This document shows positions 1 through 55,594 of a DNA stretch of 64,000 nucleotides, piece by piece. This DNA comes from Haliclystus octoradiatus. Taxonomy: Eukaryota; Cnidaria; Staurozoa; Stauromedusae; Haliclystidae. How positions within the stretch are numbered: position 1 is the first letter of the stretch; the number at the start of each line of letters is the position of its first letter. The DNA lies in NCBI GenBank assembly GCA_916610825.1, contig OU744450.1:5414030-5478029 (forward strand). Direction: 5' to 3'. Under the pieces are notes generated by a model. That model was given only the letters and a program-made list of their open reading frames with translations, searched no databases and had not been told where the DNA came from. Position numbers and translations under genes: made by a program.

Positions 1-24982
<24,982 letters not shown>

Positions 24983-25753
24983 TTCATAACAAGTGAATTA
25001 AACTATGAAATGTTTAGGATTTCCTAATAATCTGATGCATTTCAAATCGCTGTTTTGAAGCTAACATGTGAGAGATGTCCACCATAGCCTCGGTATAATT
25101 CTGTAGTTTATCGTCAAAACGAGGATATATGTAAATAATAATAAATAAATGGCGTCAACTGCATCGTTACCATGGCAACGTAGCGAAGAACAAAATTATT
25201 TTTAGTCAAATTTGACATGAATGGAAATCTTTAGCAAATCTTTTCGCTGCTTTGTGGAAAATTATTCCTTGACGCAGTTGATGTCTACTTCTCTATTCAC
25301 TATGTTGTATATAATTAACATTCAAAATTCGTCCACGATACAAAGAAGTCGAAGATCATAAATTATTGATAATTTTGTTGACGGCGAATTGTGAAAACTT
25401 TTTGGAATATAAAAAAATTTGCATCAACTTTGCACAAATTCGAAACACACCTGGTGCCGTAAGGAAGATAGAAGGATGTTCTTATAATATTTTCTATTCA
25501 CAACCTGTTGCTGTTGTTCATGAGAAATTTCAAGCTGCGGTTTTATCTATTCTTTTCAAGCTTTTAACAATTGAAAACAACATGCTCTTTGGTCCAGTCT
25601 TTTTGACCTGTTTGTTTACAAAATGCAAAACATTTTGAACAACATTTTGAACATCTCGACCAGAGAATCTCCAAATTATAAAGATATTACAGTAAAATAT
25701 ATGTTATTTATTATGTAAATTTTAATCTTTTTGGCAAACATTTATTAGACAAA
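24983..25753. promoter_or_regulatory. Divergent promoter region, DHX37 / WD40 gene
   Basis: There are 771 bp between two oppositely oriented start codons, with no recognisable coding sequence. It holds the X-box. An AG (TTATTAG) ends eight bases before the WD40 ATG and could be an acceptor of a 5'-UTR intron or of trans-splicing; neither can be shown here. Confidence 0.6.
25166..25179. promoter_or_regulatory. RFX-type X-box in divergent promoter
   Basis: The 14-mer GTTACCATGGCAAC is a perfect imperfect-palindrome X-box (GTTRCY, 2-base spacer, RGYAAC). RFX factors bind this motif upstream of ciliary genes. It lies 184 bp upstream of the DHX37 ATG and 575 bp upstream of the WD40 ATG. Binding is inferred from the motif alone. 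Confidence 0.6.
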
Positions 25754-28700
25754 ATGGTTTCCAACAAGCATTTAGAGGTTGAACAACAAATTAATTTGTC
25801 AGGTCATAATTGGCACGTTTCTTGTCTCGACTTTTCATCCAATGGTTTATATTTAGCTTCTGGTTCATGGGATAAGACAATACGAATTTGGGATTTATCA
25901 CTTTTAGAAACATCTATAGTCATAGGTACAGGTGAAAATGGCCATACATCACCAGTAACTTCTTTGTCTTGGTTACCAAATGTTGAATTCTTACTAGTTT
26001 CTGGCTCAGCTGATAATACAGCGGCTGTTTGGAATATGGATAATGGATCAAAATTAGCAACATTCAAACAACATTTTGGTTGGGTATTAAGTACTGCTGT
26101 TGCGCCACAAGGGAAGACATTATGTACAGCTTCATGGGATAAATCTCTTCACATTATTGATGTGAAATCATGTCAAGTTATTAGTAAATTACAGGGTCAT
26201 TCTGAAGGGGTATGGGACTGTGATTTTGCATCTAATATGACAGACATTTTATGCTCATCTTCTGAAGATGGAAGTGTCAAAGTATGGGATACAAGGGTTG
26301 ATAACAAATGGACAACAGCGAAGACTTTGGTAGGAGCACACGAAGATGGAGTACAATGCTGTGATTGGTCACCATGTGGCACTTATATTGCAGCTGGGTC
26401 ACGTGATAATAAGGTATTGGAATTGCTCAAACTATTATTATGTTTTGATAAGTTACTCGATTCTGTACGTGATTCTATTGACAAATAAGAAGCAAACTCA
26501 GCCTATTACAGGTACACGCCAAGTAAATATGACATGGCAACGCCCCCTTCATTGAAAATGTAAACAATTGGCTATGATATTGAAGATATAATTAACGCAT
26601 GAACAATTTTGACAATCAGTAATTTTCTTCTAGAAATTACACATTTGGAAAAGTTCAATATTGAATCAAAAACGAACTTGATTACTTAAACGGTTGTGAA
26701 ACATATTTCATGAACCTTGAACGTGAATCAATTTTCATGAACTAGTTTTATGAACTTCTGCAAGGATTTTGAAAATAGCTGATCTAGCAATTACGACATT
26801 TTTATGAATCGTTCATGAAGCAATGAATTATTTCTGCATGAGTAATATGCGACAGTGCTGCCTTGGCATTGCCGGCATTGCCTGATCTAGCAACATGGCA
26901 ATTTAGGTTTCCAGAAGGCTGGACAAAAATCTAACAACATTTAATAGACATTTATTTTTTCTCCTTTCTCTTGTAAATTGAAAAATTGACAATAATTATT
27001 TTAAGGAAATTTTAATGTAATAGTTTATTTTGATAAAAACTCAGATTTCTGCAAGGAAAATATTAATGCTTGGGGACATATGGGCTCAATCGAGAGACAC
27101 TGTCAGACTAATTCGCACATTTTCAAAACGTAATCAACCAAAATCAACCAATTCATTGAAAAATATACGAGAAAGGTGACTCAGAATTGTTTGTCAGGAT
27201 CGAATGGGGTTGAATGGAGAAGCAAAAACAGAGAAATCAAAGTGGTTTCATTGCTTCTTATTAAACACATCTTTCTTGGAGGAATATGTGTCATTCAATG
27301 CAACTGAAGACATGAAGGCCTATCAGTTTGTGCAAATTTTGTAGTCTTTCAAATTTAAATTCATCAGCTTAAACTGACGACTTTATTGAACTCATTTGGA
27401 TTAATTTTCATTTTTTAGATTTCAATTTGGGATATTCGACAAAATAAATTGATCAATTTTGTTGAGGGTCATGAAGATGCTGTGACGGATCTTTGTCTAT
27501 TTGAAATGTATAGTGGTAGCAGTATAGTAATGGCATCTGCGGGTGACGTATCATGTCGATTTTGGCAACCGCTTTCTAGAAGCAATGCGGAATTAAGCTG
27601 TTTGAAATATCATGATGATGGATTTGAGGTAAACTAAAAACCTTTTTATAACAATCACCTCTGTTGAATGGCCACATTTAGGTTTATGTTCATCCCTATG
27701 AAAACAGTCCATGAAACCCTTTTTATAACAATCACCTCTGTTGAATGACCACAATTAAGTTAATGTTCATCCCTATGAAAACAGTTCACGAAAAATTCCA
27801 TGAAAAATGAGTAATTTACAGTGTTTAAAAGATGTTCATGAACAATTCAAGGATGTTCATCAAGTTCATAAATAGTTCATAAACTCAATAATTTTTCAGC
27901 AGGGACAGTTGTTCCATGGCAATGTTGTGAATTATCTCCTTTGCGGCACACTTCATTAGTTTATTATCAGTTTATGAGTGTCATGTACTTTTTATGAGTT
28001 TTATGAACATTGTTAACCCTGTGAAAAAACAGTTCAGGAGTTCATGAACAGTTCATGACCATAAATTGGCCCCAACCCCTGCGAAAAACAGTTCATGAAT
28101 GTTAAATGGCTCCAATTTTCCTGAACTGTTCATGAACTGTTCATGAACAGTTCATGAACCCTCACAGACAGTTCATGAACCCTCACAGACAGTTTATGAA
28201 CAGTTCATGAACTCCTGAACTGTTTTCGCATGGGAATTTTCATGACCTGTTCATGAACTCTTAAACTGTTTTCTTTGCAGGGGTTGTGAGCCATTGGTGG
28301 CAATATATGAAAATAATATAGGAAAGTAACGCAAACGATATTACCCTGCTTAAGCTGTTGGTATATTACTCTTCTAATTCTTGCCCTGCAGCTCTTTATA
28401 ATGCTATCTCACCTCAACCATTCATACAATTAACCATATTATGGTACTAATTTGTTGTTCAAATAAAGTCAAGGCTAAGAATTTACCTTACAGAGATTTG
28501 AATCACAGATCATATATTGTGGAGTCATATATTGATTCTATATTATAAGAATTTAATGGTATAGGCAGCGAGGTGATTTTAACTCAGAATGATAAACTCA
28601 CTGGAGGCATGAATAAAAAGGGTGTTCATCATTTATTCATCTATATAGTAATTAAAATAAAAAGACGTTATTGTTTTTTAATTTGAGCTAGTTTTTCGGA

Positions 28701-31210
28701 AATAAGTTATATGAACAGCGATGTTTAATTCATATTTCTTAATAAAACAATGCTCTGATATAAGGTCATAATGGCACCATTGTGAAATTTTCGCATTTTT
28801 TTCTTTTCTTTTCTTTTTTTTTGTTTTTATTTCTATTGTTTTTATTTCTATTGTTCTTCCAAACTCGTGTATTACGTTAATCCCGTAATGCATTATTTTA
28901 TAACGTATTATGTAATATTGAGTGTATTGTGGAGGTCAGGTGCTGTTGGCCTACCTTTTAAGAAAATCTTATTTGAACATAAACGGAAACAATTATAAAA
29001 TTTGCTACCAATATTGTGAATTGTAACGAAAATAATGTAAATTTTGAGCAACAACTGTGGTAATTAACTGCTGGTTCTTTACTTTTGCAGGTAGAATGCC
29101 TAGCCATTTCACCAGATAAAACATTGTTGGCAACTGGTGGGCGTGACAACAAATTAATGTTATCGGCATTAAAACTTGACTCATTTGATATTGAATTACG
29201 AAGACTATCAGAAGTTGATGCGTTACTTGATGGAAGGACGGTTGAAGATTCAGGTTATTATTATTATTTTTTGGATTTATCATTTTATCACAAACATATC
29301 TTGTCAGGTGACGGCCTACATTTTGTACTCACTATGCCAACTTTCTATCCATCCCAATCTGTGTAAGTCATATTCTTCATGAACAATATTTAAATACGTC
29401 AGACAGCACAAACAAGATCTAGTCTTTCTTTCTTTCTTTCAAACATAATGTTGTGAAAAACAGTTCACAAGTCGTTTCATGGTAATTCATAAATTTGTTA
29501 TGGCAATTCAAGAACTGTTAATAAAAAGTTCATGAATACGCATGAAAAGTTCATGAGCAACTTCATGAAATTGGGCCATTAAACGTTCAATAACTGCTGA
29601 TAAAAAGTTCATATTCAACTTCATGAAAATTGAACAATTAAACGTTCAAGAACTGTTTATAAAAAGTTCATGAATAAGCATGAAAAGTTCATGAACAACT
29701 TCATGAAAATTGGACAATTAAACGTTCACAAAATGTTCATGAACTCATTAACTGTTTTTTGCAGAGGTGACGCATTTTTGAAAGATAACTGTATCCAACC
29801 AGGGTCAACAAAGCCTGGCAACTTGGCAACTGGGTTTCTAGAAGGCTGATAAAAAATTCAAAAGAAAATCAGCGATTTTCTTTCCTTTCTGCATATCCGA
29901 ATATTAACAATATTTTAAGGACCCTATGTTCTACACATGTTTTGGATACAAATTCACGTTTTTTGGAAGGGGTAAACACATGTTAAACCCTATACACCTG
30001 GTATATATTTATATATTACACTGTCATATATTCATTAATATAACTTCTATTATTTTTATGCAGCAAAAAACGGTTCATCTGCTGCAATAGTTGATCATGC
30101 AGTTCTCCGTAGTGATTTATTACAAAAGAAAAAGAGTTCCATGGCAGCAAAACAAACAATTAAAATCAAAGTAAAACCAACATCTGACCTTTTACAATCA
30201 AAATTAATGCAATTGAAACCAAACAGTGCAACAGTTGAAGAAAGATCAAATCTACCATCAAATACATCAGAACAAGTCAAGGTAATAATATCATAATAAC
30301 ACTATACAATCATATAGTCACACATGTTATTGCTGTCATTTCTATACAACATCTACTTGTTTGTAGTGTTAATTTTTTCAATGTTAGAGTAAAATTTTCT
30401 ATTGAATCAACCCTGTATATAAGGGCCACCTGTCTATAGTACTCAATTTTTTACCTCAACAAAATTGGGGAGCCTGGGATCCTAGATCCTGGAAGGCTAG
30501 AGAAAATTTAGAAGGTAATAAATAATTTTCTGATTTATAAGACAAACCTCAACAAAAAATTCAGAAGAAAATGTACAATATTGTTAAGATTCCAGAAGGC
30601 TTAAGAAAATTTTTGTCGGCCATTGTATACAGTGGTCAATTTATCTAACTCTTACAGCTGACAGTTATAAGCAAGCTTCACAAGAATTAATTGATTATTT
30701 GATGAATCACATTTGTTTTCACCATAGGATCACCTTTCACAACTGCGCAAAGTAGATGACCCAGGGAATAAATCGCCAAATCTTGAAACATTTGATAATG
30801 CTTTAAGAGTTTCCGTTGAACTAGAGACGCGTCGGAAGACATTAAAATCACCAATTTTGCCAAATGAACGACCGACAGCGGAGGCAGAAGGATCAATGCG
30901 CTATAAGTCTAAAACATTACTTGGTGAAAGAACACGTTTAAGACATGTGGAAAATTTTAATGTTAAAGATGATGGGAAGAATTTATATAACGGAGGCGAA
31001 GTATTCTTTAATGGGAATGGTGTAAACAGTAGCAGTGGATCAAGTTCAATGTCTAGCGGAACAAATGATAGTCAAAGAGATAGTACCTTGGATAGAGAGT
31101 TAAATGGTGTTGTTAGAGATATGATTAATATGTCAGAAGAAGATCTATCGGCATCTGCAAGTAGACCATTTCCGAGAAAGAATAATTGGTCGTATGATGC
31201 CCAATTATAA
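25754..31210 (+). CDS. WD40-repeat protein, seven-bladed propeller with disordered C-terminal tail
   Basis: Five exons, all GT-AG and in frame: 25754-26413, 27419-27628, 29091-29253, 30064-30281 and 30728-31210 (TAA), giving about 577 residues. Seven WD repeats fill residues about 18-340; several end in WD-type signatures such as DKTIRIWDL, DGSVKVWDTR and ISIWDIR. That is enough to close one beta-propeller. The remaining ~235 residues are rich in Lys, Ser, Asn and Gly, with a poly-Ser/Gly stretch, and have no domain I recognise. The ATG has a good context (AAAATGG). I cannot name an ortholog. The shared X-box promoter suggests a ciliary or centriolar role, but that is inference. Introns carry foldback elements (26695-26845, 27690-28285, 29450-29765) and a nested MITE pair (30380-30672). 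A polyadenylation signal follows at 31677. Confidence 0.9.
27639..27795. repeat. Tandem duplication, 79-bp period
   Basis: CCTTTTTATAACAATCACCT...TCCCTATGAAAACAGT twice with a few differences. The first copy starts 11 bp after a WD40 exon donor. Confidence 0.8.
28014..28285. mobile_element. GTTCATGAAC foldback elements, compound
   Basis: Two overlapping left ends (28014 and 28077: CCCTGCGAAAAACAGTTCAT) and two right ends (28225 and 28270) flank tandem GAACCCTCACAGACAGTT units. It looks like two elements nested or fused. Confidence 0.8.
28456..28530 (-). mobile_element. Degenerate SINE family A fragment
   Basis: AAATAAAGTCAAGGCTAAG and a decayed box B (GATTTGAATCAC) resemble the junction of head and body in the complete copies. 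Confidence 0.45.
29450..29765. mobile_element. GTTCATGAAC-related cluster, tandem units
   Basis: About three units of AAAAAGTTCATGAAT...GCATGAAAAGTTCATGA...ACAATTAAACGTTCA between AACAGTTC and AACTGTTTTTTGCAGAGG. In the WD40 third intron. Confidence 0.75.
30380..30672 (-). mobile_element. TA-MITE interrupted by a second MITE
   Basis: The outer element shows CTATTGAATCAACCCTGTAT...GGCCACCTGTCTATAG on the left and GGTCAATTTATCTAACTC...CAGTTATAAGC on the right. Between about 30458 and 30628 lies a copy of the GTCCGACAAAA family, so the second element landed in the first. It is in the WD40 gene's fourth intron. Confidence 0.7.
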
Positions 31211-31221
31211 AGAAATCAAGA

Positions 31222-31450
31222 ATGTGCCCATGCGAGAAACAGTTCAGGAGTTAATGAACAGTTCATGAACATTAAATGCCCCGAATGTTCACGTTCCATG
31301 AACTGTTCAGGAGCTTTTCATGAACTGTCTGTGAAGGTTCATGAACTGTTCATCAACAGTTCAACAACAGTTCATGAACAGTTCATGAAAATTGGGACCA
31401 TTTAACGTCCATGAACTGTTTATGAACTCCTGAGCTGTTTTTCAAAGGGG
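31222..31450. mobile_element. GTTCATGAAC foldback element
   Basis: It starts 12 bp after the WD40 stop codon (GCCCATGCGAGAAACAGTTC) and ends GAGCTGTTTTTCAAAGGGG. The WD40 3' UTR therefore probably consists largely of it. Confidence 0.82.
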
Positions 31451-31676
31451 TAGTTAGTGGAAAAGAAGTTAAATAACTATCGGGAATTATCACCGGCATC
31501 TAACCCTTGGAGCAAATGTAATAATTCATGATCAATTCATCAAACTGATCATGAACCTCAATTATTAATCATAAACTTCATGAACTGTTCAAGAACACCG
31601 TATATATATAGGGCATGAACACCTTGAAGAGCTCACAAACATTTTGAGAACATTAAATGACCTTTACCTGAATTTT

Positions 31677-31682
31677 AATAAA
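31677..31682 (+). promoter_or_regulatory. Candidate poly(A) signal of the WD40 gene
   Basis: AATAAA lies 467 bp after the WD40 stop codon on the sense strand and is the first good signal after the foldback elements. In AT-rich DNA this is weak evidence. Confidence 0.35.
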
Positions 31683-31954
31683 AGAAGTAACTCTTACACA
31701 TGCATTACTCATCAGGCATGAGTTTTTTCGAACAGATAACTGTAAAATAGCTAGTAACATTTAAAATAAATCAAGAAAACATATTTATTATATTATTATA
31801 CAGGTAAATGTAAATAAATCAATATAAAAACTTAAACACACAATACTTTCTCAGGGGCTATGTAATACTGCATGGAGAATTTATATAAACATATTTAATA
31901 AATATGATAAGAAAAGTCAACAAAAATTTTTTAAAATTTTATTCATATTGATTA

Positions 31955-32371
31955 ACAACGTTTTGATCGCTTCATGCATTCATTTTCAAGATAAAGTTTA
32001 AAATTTATTATACGACTATTTATATGGGCTAATTTAATACAATATACAAAGGATAATAATATAAAAATACAAAATAAAAGTACAAATAAACTTGACAAGA
32101 AATATCTATTTAAACACTAGGGACGTTAAGGAATCCTTTTGTTTGCTAAGCAATGGTTTAATTTTTGAAATGAATATGACATCTCTTTCCTTAAACAGTC
32201 AAATTTTGTTTTACCACAAGACAAAACTTTAAAAACTGTTAGAATGTCATTGTTTTTTGTGTCAAAGTTATGGGCATCTCTCAAATGTTTTCCAACAGCC
32301 GTAAAACGATGGTCATTAACGCGTTGATGTAGGTGCAAGGCGTGTAAAAAAATTAAATAAATAATCAACAA
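31955..32371 (-). pseudogene. Penelope-like element relic (GIY-YIG C-terminus)
   Basis: The minus-strand frame 32126-32371 ends in HLRDAHNFD, LTVFKVLSCG, KTKFDCLRKEM and LNHCLANKRIP. It aligns with the C-terminal part of the Penelope protein 12 kb away (HVRQEHGI, FRIIKKCKNKFDCLVNEM). Downstream on the same strand, 31990-31955, is CTTGAAAATG...TGAAGCGATCAAAACGTTG, a decayed form of the terminal motif. RT is absent. Confidence 0.65.
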
Positions 32372-33256
32372 AAAGAATAGTTGAATTGAAAATTATGATC
32401 ACAAGACGTAATTGTCTTGTTAAACTTATACAGAGTAACAACTAACATTAGAAGGAATATTATTCTTTGTTTATTATCTTCAAGATATATATTACTTGTA
32501 AAGAAATACACTGTTATAATAATTATCTAACTATTAACATTTAACATGTAAATAAACACATAGAAAAGTTGAAAATCACAGACAGAAATTTCATGTGATC
32601 AAATGTTATAAGTTAAAGAACAGTTCATGAACACTATATTAAACATAAAAAAATTTTCCTGAACCATTTATAAATACCTTCATAAACTTTCTCATAAACC
32701 ATTCAAGAACAGTTATTCTAAAATATTACAAAGGTTTTCTGCGATCTGATTGGTTGAAAGAGCGTGCGTGAAATCCTAGGGTAAAAAATGGCTCCGAAAC
32801 CCGGGAAAACCGCTAACTTCAAATGTTTGATATGTGATGAAATACAGAAAAATAACTTTCCGATAACAAATAAAAAATCCCAATAAATATCTCAATTATA
32901 GCAATGATTTGATATATTTAATATTTAGCTCAAGGTGTTCATATTATATTTATTAAAAAACGTGTCAAATGAGTTATTGGTTTTGCAGCATGCAAAATGA
33001 AAACACAGAAAGAAAGACAATCATAGGACGACTTGTTTCAAGGTAAACCTAAAATTTATATAACAATTAGAACATTAAATTCCTAAGCAACTATTGTACA
33101 ATTTATATCACAGACGTTCTTGTATATGTCTGTCTTTATTCAACAATAACTCTTGTTGTAGGATTCTCTTTGCTTGGTTTATGAATTGAGTTTGAATTTA
33201 ATCGTGATTTAGTGAATCGAAATTCGCTATTGAATGAGATTCCGACGTTTGTTTTA

Positions 33257-33423
33257 TTTTAGAAAAGGGTTACCACACGCTTGCAAATGTTTGTATTCAT
33301 ATTTACTTAACGAGAAAAAGTTGGGAGACTCAGGAAGCAAAAATCACTTGTGTCTCCCAACTTTTTCTTGTTTAGTAAATATGAATACAAACATGGCAAG
33401 AGTGTGGTAACCCTTTACTAAAC
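33257..33423. repeat. Long hairpin, 72-bp arms
   Basis: Arms 33257-33329 and 33352-33423 pair with few mismatches around a 22-nt loop (for example AAAAAGTTGGGAGAC with its complement). No flanking duplication is clear. A foldback MITE or a small-RNA precursor are both possible. Confidence 0.8.
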
Positions 33424-34603
33424 TGTCCATGGAAAGTTAATGAGAATAATGCCATTTAATATTTATCACATATGTTTGACACAAGGACAGGGGGCATCTG
33501 CTCCCTAGGGTTCATTAAGTTAACTTATATAAATCCTAATTATATTACAGTGTTTGTATTATTTATCTTTAGATCAATAATTTATAGTATATCTGCATTC
33601 ATTTTATGTTAAATTAATATAACACACATTCCTATTAAAGCATATTAGTTCATAGAACAAATCAGTCATTTCTAATTGAATCCAATAACCAAAATTAAAA
33701 AACCTCTAGCTTTAACAGTTGACAATATCAACATGTAAACCTATATGTTATTTAACTTTGATATTGTAGCTATTTATTAATCATATCCTATTAAATTGTG
33801 TTATGATAAAAAACAAATGCCTAAATCGTAAAACAGCTTGTCTGACTCTTTTGCCTTTTCTTCTTCTTTATAGTAGATGTATAGAGAAACTTAAATAGTT
33901 CAATAGTTTTGAATTGTGGAAGGACATGAAGATAGAAACATTAGGCATGCAACTGTTTGCAAATACAGTATGTCCAATCTGATCGAAGCAACAGAGCGGA
34001 AATGCTTACCTATAATTATCTATTTAAAATGGTCTTGAATTTGAGAATATTTTGTGCTGGTGGTCAAGTTACTTCATACAAAGCGCAATGTGCATAATTT
34101 TATGCACAAGTTGCAATGCATCATGAAACAAGCCGCTGAAACAACCCAATTTATTTTAATTATTTTAAGTATTTTAATTTATTTCAATTTATTTTAATTT
34201 ATGTACTTTAACTATTTTCGTTATTTTAATTCATATTCAATATTTTTTATTCATGTAATTTACTTTAATTATTTCAATTATTTTAATTTATTTTAATTTA
34301 TTTTCAATTTAATAAACTTCATGGTAGATCAGCTTTACATTTCCAATTGAAGACACAGCAAGCAGCCTCTCAGAAAATAAATTCATGACATCATTTCATG
34401 ACGTCCGTAAAAAGGAGTTTATGTCTAACTAGACATTTATGGCAAACGACAATGAAGAATAACATCACATTTATTAATGAAACCTTTTATATCAACATTT
34501 TTAACGTCAAGACTTTAAAAGTCGGAAAACTTTATAAACATATTTTAGACTCAATAATTCCTGATAAGAGTTGAATGCTATTTACACGATTCAATTAAAA
34601 TTC

Positions 34604-55097
<20,494 letters not shown>

Positions 55098-55594
55098 CTT
55101 TAAAGGCTTCGTAGGGCAATTGGTATCAACTAAGGTTATAACAACATTAAAATGCCAAGTGTTAATATAATTTTGTATCGCTTGCCCATTTTAAGACAGC
55201 CATCTTTGTTGACATGTTGCTTGGATGAATTTTTCAAAGCCTCTTTCCCGCTCAAACAAGTTGGGAGGTGTATGGGGGTACTTATCGGAGTGTTTATACT
55301 ATTAACTAATACAAAACAAATATTTTTCAATACTTTTAGTATAGTAATTTATCATGTAGACGTCAGAATAAGGCTTGATTTATACATTGATTTTAGAAAA
55401 AATTTTAATTGTTAATAGGAATAAATAATGAATTCAATAAAAGAAAATTCCGTTCTAATTATACCCCCTGGATTGTTAAGATCAGGAGCTCATTGATCAG
55501 AACCGAGATAAGTGATGTAGTTGTGTCGAAACTAACATGGCCAACATTTCAAAGTAAACACATTGCCTAAGAAGCAAGGAAATTAAACTCTGAA
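55098..55594. promoter_or_regulatory. Divergent promoter region, CFAP73 / TBCCD1
   Basis: There are 497 bp between the CFAP73 and TBCCD1 start codons, in opposite orientations. It is AT-rich with no CpG-dense stretch obvious by eye. No clear X-box is present: the nearest look-alike, GTTGCTTGG near 55214, lacks the second half-site. Confidence 0.6.

Larger units (their letters stand above)
31211..34603. other. Tail-to-tail intergenic region
   Basis: The region lies between the WD40 and CFAP73 stop codons. It holds a foldback element (31225-31450), a decayed half copy (31525-31600), the Penelope relic (31955-32371), a 167-bp hairpin (33257-33423) and a very AT-rich tract with repeated TTTTAATT (34141-34320). 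I see no gene in 32380-33250 or 33430-34140. TTTATT at 34470-34475 could be the CFAP73 poly(A) signal on the minus strand. Confidence 0.6.

Noticed and set aside
25366-25638. 90-codon frame in the divergent promoter
   Set aside because: It begins with TTG rather than ATG, matches no family, and covers the promoter region of the WD40 gene.
32126-32371. Independent small gene between the WD40 gene and CFAP73
   Set aside because: The residues align with the Penelope C-terminus, so it is a transposon relic.
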